A stretch of 25,575 nucleotides of DNA, from assembly GCA_902470905.1 (NCBI GenBank), contig CABRIC010000027.1:1-25575 (forward strand), in the 5' to 3' direction. This DNA comes from an uncultured Collinsella sp. GTDB lineage: Bacteria; Actinomycetota; Coriobacteriia; Coriobacteriales; Coriobacteriaceae. Below, piece by piece: positions 7,776 to 13,370 of this stretch (the stretch's first letter is position 1; every line of letters begins with the position of its first letter). The notes below the pieces were generated by a model. The model was not told the DNA's origin, searched no databases, and saw only the letters and a program-made list of their open reading frames with translations. A program made the position numbers and the translations under genes.

Positions 7776-8258
7776 ATGCCGCGAACGCTCTTTATTGATG
7801 CCGACGCCTGCCCGGTCACGCGCGAGTCGATTGACTGCGCGCGGCGGGCGGGCGTCGCCGTTGTTATCGCCGGCAACAGCACGCAAAACTTGGAACGGCA
7901 CATTCGCCGCGACGACCCGCGCGATGCCGAGCACGCGCGACGCGGCTTTTGGGTCACGACGCTCGATGTGAGCGTGGGCGCCGACAGCGCCGACTTTGCC
8001 ATTGTCGAACGCCTGCAGGCGGGCGACGTAGTCGTGACGCAGGACATTGGCTTGGCGAGCATGGTGCTCGGCCGCGATGCCGCCGCAATCGGTGTGCGCG
8101 GGCGCGTCTACGACAAGGCGACCATCGACATGCAACTGTTTATTCGCCACGAGGAAAAGAAGGTGCGCCGCGCCGGCGGACGCACTCGCGGACCGGCGGC
8201 ATTTACCAGCGAAGACCGCGCTCGCTTTAAGCGCAACCTCACCGAGCTGCTGCGCTAA
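7776..8258 (+). CDS. YaiI/YqxD family protein (DUF188)
   Basis: This 160-residue protein matches the YaiI/YqxD family, a PIN-like nuclease fold. FIDADACPV at residues 6-14 carries the conserved acidic residues; DSADFAIVE and VVTQDIGLA follow, and the C-terminus has the typical RRAGGRTRGPAAFTSEDRARF block. Nuclease activity is assumed from the fold and not established for the family. The ATG immediately follows the TAG of the HdeD-like gene, and no separate Shine-Dalgarno sequence is evident, so translation is probably coupled. Terminator-like hairpins follow at 8261 and 8343. Confidence 0.92.
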   Translation: MPRTLFIDADACPVTRESIDCARRAGVAVVIAGNSTQNLERHIRRDDPRDAEHARRGFWVTTLDVSVGADSADFAIVERLQAGDVVVTQDIGLASMVLGRDAAAIGVRGRVYDKATIDMQLFIRHEEKKVRRAGGRTRGPAAFTSEDRARFKRNLTELLR

Positions 8259-8260
8259 CC

Positions 8261-8300
8261 AAGGTAGATTTTTGGGACATGTCCGGAAATCTGCCTTTTT
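8261..8300 (+). terminator. Terminator after the hdeD-yaiI pair
   Basis: AAGGTAGATTT (8261-8271) pairs with AAATCTGCCTT (8287-8297) with one G-T wobble. The inner loop contains the palindrome GGACATGTCC, and T5 ends the structure (8296-8300). The palindromic loop suggests it may also be a repeated element. Confidence 0.75.
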
Positions 8301-8342
8301 GTTTTGAGCGGTGTAAGCACTCAGGATCCATGGCTCAACAAA

Positions 8343-8415
8343 AAAACGGGCTTCAAAATGCCATGCATCGCCGCACTGTGCAGGCACCGAGCATGACTAT
8401 TTTGGAGCCCGTTTT
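8343..8415. terminator. Bidirectional terminator between convergent genes
   Basis: A 17-bp stem (8343-8359 with 8399-8415, one G-T wobble) encloses a 39-base loop that is partly self-complementary. On the minus strand it ends in a run of six or more T, and on the plus strand in TTTT. It serves the minus-strand permease and backs up the plus-strand terminator at 8261. Confidence 0.8.
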
Positions 8416-8426
8416 GTTAGGCCTAC

Positions 8427-9521
8427 TTAGAGGCCGAAGGCGGAGAGAACGAGTCCCCAGCCGGCGCCGATGACGTACATCATGACCAGGAACACGGCGT
8501 TTTCGCGAGCGCTGCGGTTGGTACGGAACAGCACCAGGTAGCCCACGCCGGCAGAGATGAGCGTGCCGGCGAGCATCGGCGCCAGCTGCAGCGCACCTTC
8601 GAGGTACAACTGCGTAATAACGACGCTAGCAGAGCAGTTGGGGATCAGACCGACAAGCGCCGAGCCCAGGACGGCGAGCGTCTCATTACCGCGCAGGAAC
8701 TGCTCGATTGCGGACTCACCAAAGGTCTCGAGGACGGCAACCAGAATCAGCGTCACCAGGAAAATGAATACCGACACCTGCACGGTGTGCGAGATCGCGC
8801 TGCGGATGATCGACAGAACGGGCGCGCCCTCGTGAGAGTGGCTGTGGTCGTGGTGGTGCTCGTGCTCGTCCGCGTGACCATGGTCGTGGCCGTGTTCGTG
8901 GCCGTGCCCATGTCCGCGCTCGTCCTCATCCTCGTCACAGCCGCAATGGTCGCGCTCGCACAGCTCATGGATGTGATCGGCACTTACGCCCGCCTCGGCC
9001 ACCTCGTCAATGATGTCGCCCCCGGTATGGTCGTCGTGGGCGCAGTTCACATGAGCCGGATTGGCAGCGGTCCCCAGTACGGTACGGCGAATCGCCGCAT
9101 GCGCGCGGGCATTACGACGAAGGCCGCGGATAGCCGCATCCACGATAAAGCCCGTGACCAGAGCGATCAGCGCCTTCGAGGCGAGCAGCATCGCCATGGT
9201 CTGCACGGGAACTTGCTCTGCAAGCAACAGCGGCAACATCTCGTCTGAGGTCGAGAGGAACACGGCGACCAGCGTGCCCAGCGTCACGACGCGGCCAGCG
9301 TACAGCGTTGCTGCCATGGCCGAAAAGCCGCACTGCGGCACCATGCCCAGCAGCGAGCCAACCACGGGGCCCGCGGCGCCGGCGCGCTTGATAGCGCCAT
9401 TGACGCGATCGCCCGCAACGTGCTCAAGTGTCTCGAGGGCAAGATACGTCACCAACAAAAACGGCACCAACGACAGCGTGTCCTTACCGGCGTCGAGCAG
9501 AATATCAATCAGTAAATCCAT
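8427..9521 (-). CDS. Putative heavy-metal exporter (ArsP_2/DUF2899-type permease)
   Basis: This 364-residue membrane protein resembles the putative 10-TM heavy-metal exporter family often labelled 'arsenic efflux protein'. Two related membrane halves are visible, each with a P-polar-C-G/S motif: P62-Q-C64-G and P294-N-C296-S. Between them lies a cytosolic-type linker (about 150-232) rich in metal ligands, ending in a His/Asp/Glu run (203-230) with extra Cys and His residues at 158-196. Such loops commonly bind Zn, Ni, Co or Mn; the true substrate is unknown. The ATG at 9521 has AAAGG about 12 bases upstream. A promoter with an overlapping inverted repeat (9574-9611) drives it on the minus strand. 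Confidence 0.8.
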   Translation of the reverse strand: MDLLIDILLDAGKDTLSLVPFLLVTYLALETLEHVAGDRVNGAIKRAGAAGPVVGSLLGMVPQCGFSAMAATLYAGRVVTLGTLVAVFLSTSDEMLPLLLAEQVPVQTMAMLLASKALIALVTGFIVDAAIRGLRRNARAHAAIRRTVLGTAANPAHVNCAHDDHTGGDIIDEVAEAGVSADHIHELCERDHCGCDEDEDERGHGHGHEHGHDHGHADEHEHHHDHSHSHEGAPVLSIIRSAISHTVQVSVFIFLVTLILVAVLETFGESAIEQFLRGNETLAVLGSALVGLIPNCSASVVITQLYLEGALQLAPMLAGTLISAGVGYLVLFRTNRSARENAVFLVMMYVIGAGWGLVLSAFGL

Positions 9522-9573
9522 GACGGATGGAACCTTTCGTGTCTTTCGGCAGCATTGTAAAAGTCCTAGCGGT

Positions 9574-9593
9574 CAACTAGGGTATTGTAGTTG
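9574..9593. promoter_or_regulatory. Inverted repeat operator candidate for the metal permease
   Basis: CAACTA (9574-9579) and TAGTTG (9588-9593) form a perfect 6-bp inverted repeat with an 8-base spacer. It overlaps the permease -10 (9584-9589), the position expected for a repressor site. Confidence 0.4.
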
Positions 9594-9611
9594 TCCCGGG
9601 CGCGGTGCCAA
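9584..9611 (-). promoter_or_regulatory. Promoter of the metal permease
   Basis: On the minus strand, TTGGCA (9611-9606) and TACAAT (9589-9584) are spaced by 16 bases. Transcription would start near 9577, about 55 bases before the ATG. Confidence 0.5.
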
Positions 9612-9692
9612 TAGTTGCCCATGGTAAACTATCATCTCGCCACAACTCAGTAACCCCGAGCCGCGCGACGCGGCCCGTCCAAGGAGCAGTCT

Positions 9693-10661
9693 ATGAACGT
9701 TTCGCAAGCACTCGAATACGAGCGCCAGCCGTTTATCCCCATGTTTATCTATGGCGATCACGGTGCCATGGAGTCCGAGCGCCAGAAGGGCGAGGAGGCC
9801 CTCAAGGTGCTCGAGACCGAGTACTTTACCGCCGAGGGCGACCCCGGCTTCGACTTTGCCACTGTGCGCGACCTGGCCGACCGCAACCGCGACCTGTGCG
9901 ACCAGATTGGCGAGGCGCGTCTACGCAACGTGACGCCCGCGACGCTCTCGCGCGGCCTGTCCGACGCCGACACCTGCGCCGCCATCGGCAAGATGCAAAA
10001 GCGTACCGCCGCATCGGTCATGCGCGAGATCCGCGGTGACCGCGACGCACTCGGCGTGGCCTATGCCCGCAAGCCCATCCAAGGCACGGTGCTGGGCATC
10101 GACATCGAGACCACCGGTCGCGCGCCCGAGCGCGGCTACATCATCAACGTGGGCTGGGAGATCATGGATCTCACCAGCGACGCCGTGCCGCATGACGCCG
10201 AGGCACACTACTGCGGCCTGCCCGACATCTACCGCGGCGAGGATGTGCCGCTATCGAACATCCATCACATCACCTGGGACGACATCGACGGCAAAAAGCC
10301 GTTCCGCGAGAACAAGGAGCTGCAGAAGCAGCTGCTCAAGCTCATGAAGAAGTACCCCTATATGGCGCACAACGCCGCCTTTGAGGACAGCTGGTTCAAA
10401 ATTCACCTGGACGGCTACGCCGAGGCACGCCGCGCAGGCAAGATCATCGTCATCGACTCGCGCCAGATCTGCCGCAGCCTGGACGCCGACGTGCGCTCGC
10501 TCCCCCGCGAGTCCGCGCCCGCTGCGCTCGAGAACTGGGCGCGCCGACGCGGCACCCTCGCCGCCGACGCCAACGAGCAGCACCTGGGCCTCGACGACAC
10601 CGACCTCATGCTCCGTACCGTCCAAGCCGAATTCAACCTCAAGAACCTGTTTGCGAAATAG
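9693..10661 (+). CDS. DEDDh-type 3'-5' exonuclease (DnaQ-like)
   Basis: The 322-residue protein has an N-terminal extension of about 130 charged residues followed by an RNase T/DnaQ-type exonuclease domain. Exo I is GIDIETTG with D137 and E139, Exo II is HNAAFED with D232, and Exo III is H297-x4-D302 (HLGLDDTD), so all catalytic carboxylates and the general-base histidine are present. It should hydrolyse single-stranded or mismatched 3' ends of DNA or RNA; the biological substrate is unknown. AAGGAG (9681-9686) is 6 bases before the ATG. It is monocistronic, ending before a GC-rich hairpin at 10694. The long N-terminal part has no family I recognise. Confidence 0.88.
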   Translation: MNVSQALEYERQPFIPMFIYGDHGAMESERQKGEEALKVLETEYFTAEGDPGFDFATVRDLADRNRDLCDQIGEARLRNVTPATLSRGLSDADTCAAIGKMQKRTAASVMREIRGDRDALGVAYARKPIQGTVLGIDIETTGRAPERGYIINVGWEIMDLTSDAVPHDAEAHYCGLPDIYRGEDVPLSNIHHITWDDIDGKKPFRENKELQKQLLKLMKKYPYMAHNAAFEDSWFKIHLDGYAEARRAGKIIVIDSRQICRSLDADVRSLPRESAPAALENWARRRGTLAADANEQHLGLDDTDLMLRTVQAEFNLKNLFAK

Positions 10662-10693
10662 CAACGTCTGCAACAAACACTGCTTGCTCACGA

Positions 10694-10728
10694 GCGGCCT
10701 CGCAGCGGAACCCCCGCAGCGAGGCCGC
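10694..10728 (+). repeat. GC-rich hairpin after the exonuclease gene
   Basis: GCGGCCTCGC (10694-10703) pairs perfectly with GCGAGGCCGC (10719-10728), with an inner GCGG/CCGC stem. No T run follows. It could still end transcription or protect the mRNA. The remaining gap (10729-11009) is AT-richer and has no supportable gene. Confidence 0.6.
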
Positions 10729-10842
10729 CCTACGTTCCATAAGCAGGCCCGCGCTTCACAAATTCTGAACCCTATTTTTAACTACTTCGGCACTTTCCCG
10801 ACACGTGATTTGTGTTCAGATGGCGATGCATCGATACCAAAT

Positions 10843-10860
10843 GTGCAGCAATTGAGTATT
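10843..10860. repeat. Possible degenerate copy of the 12215/12422 repeat core
   Basis: GTGCAGCAATTGAGTATT resembles the core GTGCAAAATTGCGAGTATT of the repeat at 12215-12256, in the same orientation but with a gap. The flanks do not align, so this may be chance. Confidence 0.2.
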
Positions 10861-11009
10861 TCTATGCTATAGCCGAGCTGCGAAAACATTTATATAGGGC
10901 GTACCAACCCATAATTGCGTCAAGCTTTTGGACAGCATTTGGTTAGACCTCTAAAACGACTTTTCCACTCAGCGCCATCAACACAGCATTAGCTGACACG
11001 ATATATACC

Positions 11010-11651
11010 ATGAGTATCGTATTGTCACATACCACGGCAAAAGCGGTCTACCAGGCCGCGCATTCGGTGTCTGCGAAAGACATCGAGTCCTGCAGCCCTG
11101 TCGCAATTTACGGATCGTGCCCCACCGGAACGCTCCTCGACGCGGCCACAGAATGGCTTGCCAAACATGATGTTGCCCGCGACGCAAACCATTCCCCCGA
11201 GGTAATGGTGTTTGATCGCAGGAACGCGCGCTACGCGATGGACTGCCGATGCCACGTTTCGTCAAAGCGATTCTCATGCTCGCGTTTTATAGAGCTAGAA
11301 GATGACATCTACATTGTTGGCGTTGAGCTTTGCGCACTTCAGGCCGCCACCTATCTCCCTTTTCGCGAACTAGTGGAGTACTACTTTGAACTGTGCGGCG
11401 CCTATTCCCTTGGAACCGGTTCTTCTACCTCTTATACCGAGCGTTTCCCACTTACCTCAACCGAGAGGTTAAAGCAGTTCTTTAATTCCATTACCAGATG
11501 CGACGGTTTGGCCCTTGCCCGAAAGGCTATTCGATGTGTACGCGATGGATGCCGCTCTCCCATGGAAACGGCCTTTGTCATGATGCTTACGCTGCCCAAA
11601 AGCGAAGGGGGGGGCTTGGCATTAAAGGAATTGAGACCGACTACGAGGTAA
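11010..11651 (+). pseudogene. Frameshifted AbiEi/DUF559-like gene, 5' part
   Basis: This frame encodes about 200 meaningful residues before a run of eight G (11607-11614). After that it reads about a dozen unrelated residues to a stop at 11651. The protein has a region with RRNARYA (about 70-76), then a beta-rich FIELEDDIYIVGVELCALQAA segment, then SPMETAFVMMLTLPKSEGG just before the G run. This arrangement recalls AbiEi-antitoxin-like proteins fused to a DUF559/Vsr-like nuclease. One extra G, or two fewer, would join it in frame to the 3' part, giving about 397 residues. No ribosome binding site is clear before ATG 11010; TATATA lies just upstream. The function and the fold match are inferences. 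Confidence 0.6.
11607..11614 (+). repeat. G8 homopolymer at the frameshift
   Basis: A run of eight G sits exactly where the coding frame switches. Gain of one G or loss of two restores the frame. Such tracts vary by slipped-strand mispairing and are also a place for sequencing or assembly error. Confidence 0.9.
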
Positions 11652-12202
11652 AGGTCACCGCCGCCGCAAAAAATCTCACGAGACGCAAAAAGTTCTTTAT
11701 GGATGCATATCTGAAGAAATCTCGAACAGATATTGAATACAACGGTTTTTATCACGACGCGGAAGAAGTCCGTGCCATCGACGAAGAACGCAAGAACGCA
11801 CTTGCATCCATGGGGTACGGAATCATCACCGTCAGCCGTTATTCCTTTATGCATGCCAGCTCTTTCGTTAGGGTCATGGAGGCAGTCCAACGAAAAGAAG
11901 GTATACGCCCCTCGCGTTTGCCAAAAGACTTTCAAATCATGCAAGAAGACCTGAGACTGTTTGTGCTCAGAAGGTTTATTGAGGAGAAGAAACGAATCCA
12001 GGAGGAGCTTCGCCAGGATTCCGAAGAGCGTCAACGAATCGATCTCGAAAAAGCAATGCTCGAAAGCATCACATTGGACGATCCGACGATTAACGAGGCT
12101 CCGGCAATCGATGACATGCAAATCGTCGAACCAGGCAGCCCATCACTCAACCAAACAAGCAGCTTCACGCCCGAGGGCAGGGTCTTCGGGGCCGGAAACT
12201 AG
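11615..12202 (+). pseudogene. Frameshifted AbiEi/DUF559-like gene, 3' part (nuclease-like domain)
   Basis: Read in the +2 frame relative to the 5' part, this encodes GLGIKGIETDYEVKV, then FFMDAYLKKSRTDIEYNGFYHD and a VRAIDEERKNALASMGYGIITVSRYSF block. The D-x(n)-D-x-E-Y-x-G-x-x-H pattern resembles the core of DUF559/Vsr-type PD-(D/E)XK nucleases. A long charged coiled-coil-like tail (about 11930-12060) and an acidic C-terminus follow. The in-frame ATG at 11699 has no obvious ribosome binding site, and the frame upstream to 11498 only shadows the 5' part. This piece is therefore probably not expressed alone unless the ribosome shifts. Its stop codon lies in the stem of an inverted repeat (12201-12266). 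Confidence 0.6.
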
Positions 12203-12214
12203 GCCGACTAACAA

Positions 12215-12256
12215 GGTGGGTACCCTAGCGACGTGCAAAATTGCGAGTATTCAGCA
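12215..12256 (-). repeat. 42-bp inverted repeat, copy A
   Basis: The reverse complement of 12215-12256 matches 12422-12463 at 34 of 42 positions without gaps. Copy A sits inside a wider hairpin, AGGCCGAC (12201-12208) with GTCGGCCT (12259-12266). Homology stops at both edges. Confidence 0.8.
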
Positions 12257-12421
12257 GGGTCGGCCTTCCAACACCCACAAGTTGATTCAAGTAAGAAGCA
12301 GAATCGCTATAGAACGGCAACGTTTGGCAACATTTGAGGAAGAACTCATCGGTTTAACACCCTAAGATGACTCTTGGACTACATTATTTGGCCTGAAATA
12401 GATTAACAGACCCCCTATAGT

Positions 12422-12463
12422 TGCAGAATACTCCAATTTTTGCACGGCGCAGGGGCACCCACC
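12422..12463 (+). repeat. 42-bp inverted repeat, copy B
   Basis: This copy lies opposite in orientation to copy A, 165 bases downstream of it. Shared blocks are GAATACTC, TTTTGCACG, and GGG-x-ACCCACC at the end. No gene is evident between the copies, so the 12203-12548 gap holds mainly this repeat pair. Confidence 0.8.
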
Positions 12464-12548
12464 CCGGCATCGCTAATCAAAACCGCTTTAGTCCGGGATC
12501 TCGTCCGCTTTTCCTCGTCATTTTGTACGACGGATTGCCTAAACAATA

Positions 12549-12576
12549 TTGACATATGAACATGCGCTCATATAAT
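12549..12576 (+). promoter_or_regulatory. Consensus promoter of the metal-resistance cluster
   Basis: TTGACA (12549-12554) and TATAAT (12571-12576) both match consensus, with a 16-base spacer. The spacer and -10 lie inside the first operator arm, so repressor binding would block RNA polymerase directly. Confidence 0.92.
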
Positions 12577-12609
12577 CGAAAGCAAGTTATATGAGCGCAT
12601 GTTCATATG
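12553..12609. promoter_or_regulatory. Double ArsR-family operator (perfect 23-bp inverted repeat)
   Basis: Bases 12553-12575 and 12587-12609 are perfect reverse complements with an 11-base spacer. Each arm is itself an imperfect palindrome of the form ATATGA-N8-TCATAT, the type bound by SmtB/CadC/CzrA repressors. One arm covers the promoter and the other lies just downstream of the predicted start site. Binding by the adjacent repressor is inferred. Confidence 0.85.
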
Positions 12610-12622
12610 AAAGGATGTTGCA

Positions 12623-12988
12623 ATGAGCGACCACGCTGATGAAACAAAGACTGACATCGAGGCCACCGAACCCGTGATCCCCACCACCTGCTCGCCCGAG
12701 GACCTTCCCGACGAGGAGTTGCTGTACGACTTGGCCGACCTGTTCAAGGTCTTCAGCGACACCACGCGCATCAAGATTCTCTATGCCCTCATGGGCCGCG
12801 AGCTCTGCGTGGCCGACATCGCCGGGGCGACCGCAACCTCGCAGTCGGCAGTATCGCACCAGCTGCGCACGCTTAAGCAGTCGCACCTGGTCAAGTTCCG
12901 CCGCGACGGCCGCAACATCCTCTACTCGCTTGCCGACAATCATGTCTACACCATGCTCAACCAGGGCATGAGCCATATCTGCGAATAG
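12623..12988 (+). CDS. ArsR-family metal-sensing repressor (SmtB/CadC/CzrA type)
   Basis: This is a 121-residue winged-helix dimeric repressor that should leave DNA when it binds metal. The recognition region is TSQSAVSHQLRTLKQ (about 71-85). The alpha-5 zinc set is complete: D105, H107, H118 and E121, the same D-x-H-x10-H-x2-E spacing as SmtB. The alpha-3 motif reads ELCVAD (60-65) with C62, like SmtB's ELCVGD rather than CadC's ELCVCD; one more Cys lies in the N-terminal arm (TTCSPED). Zn sensing is therefore likely, with Cd or Pb possible. AAAGGA (12610-12615) precedes the ATG by 7 bases. It is the first gene of the cluster and probably represses itself through 12553-12609. Confidence 0.93.
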   Translation: MSDHADETKTDIEATEPVIPTTCSPEDLPDEELLYDLADLFKVFSDTTRIKILYALMGRELCVADIAGATATSQSAVSHQLRTLKQSHLVKFRRDGRNILYSLADNHVYTMLNQGMSHICE

Positions 12989-13051
12989 CAACCAACCACG
13001 GTACCAACGCGACCGGCACCCAGGTCGCCAACACAGAGAAAGGAACCCACC

Positions 13052-13270
13052 ATGAAAAAGCAGTTTAAGCTCGACGAGATCGACTGCGCCAACTGTGCGC
13101 GCGAGCTTCAGGACGAGCTGGCCAAACTCGGGGGCGTCAAATCCGTGTCCGTCAACTTTATGACCCAGAAATTGACGCTCGAGGCCGATGACGCCGAGTT
13201 CGACGAGGTACTCAACCGCGTTGTAGAGTTTACGGCCGACGCCGAGCCGGACTGCGAGATCATTCTCTAG
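13052..13270 (+). CDS. Stand-alone HMA-domain metal-binding protein
   Basis: The 72-residue protein is a single heavy-metal-associated domain of the ferredoxin-like fold. The metal site is D11-C12-A-N-C15 (CxxC), with an acidic residue before the first cysteine, as in Zn/Cd/Pb-type domains of ZntA and CadA rather than the GMTCxxC of copper chaperones. The following helix and strands (AKLGGVKSVSVNFMTQKLTLEAD) are typical. AAAGGA (13039-13044) precedes the ATG by 7 bases. It lies between the repressor and the ATPase, which lacks such a domain. It most likely delivers metal to the pump or regulates it in trans; this is inferred from context. Confidence 0.92.
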   Translation: MKKQFKLDEIDCANCARELQDELAKLGGVKSVSVNFMTQKLTLEADDAEFDEVLNRVVEFTADAEPDCEIIL

Positions 13271-13291
13271 CCCAGGTTTACGCCAACCTGC

Positions 13292-13315
13292 AAGGCCGCG
13301 CTTGCCGCGGCCTTT
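13292..13315 (+). terminator. Weak terminator or attenuator before the ATPase
   Basis: AAGGCCGCG (13292-13300) pairs with CGCGGCCTT (13306-13314) around a 5-base loop, ending in only TTT. A smaller hairpin, CAGGTT/AACCTG, lies at 13273-13290. Partial termination or processing between the HMA gene and the ATPase is plausible. Confidence 0.45.
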
Positions 13316-13327
13316 GCTCGCGAAATT

Positions 13328-13347
13328 ATATGAGCGAGTGTTCATAC
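13328..13347. promoter_or_regulatory. Third ArsR-type operator, upstream of the ATPase
   Basis: ATATGAGCGAGTGTTCATAC matches the second arm of the 12553-12609 repeat at 17 of 20 positions. It lies 24 bases before the ATPase ATG, implying separate control of the pump by the same repressor. No clear -35/-10 pair was found around it. Confidence 0.75.
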
Positions 13348-13370
13348 ATTCAAATGGGAGGATACGAGTC

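Noticed and set aside
9554..9576. Second permease promoter TTGACC/TACAAT on the minus strand
   Set aside because: The spacer is only 11 bases, too short for a sigma-70 promoter.
11961..12365. Plus-strand frame past the end of the nuclease-like gene
   Set aside because: It has no ribosome site, lies mostly inside the 3' part of that gene in another frame, and then translates repeat copy A.
13302..13370. Longer N-terminus for the P1B ATPase
   Set aside because: It would include the third operator and ignore the GGGAGG site before ATG 13371.
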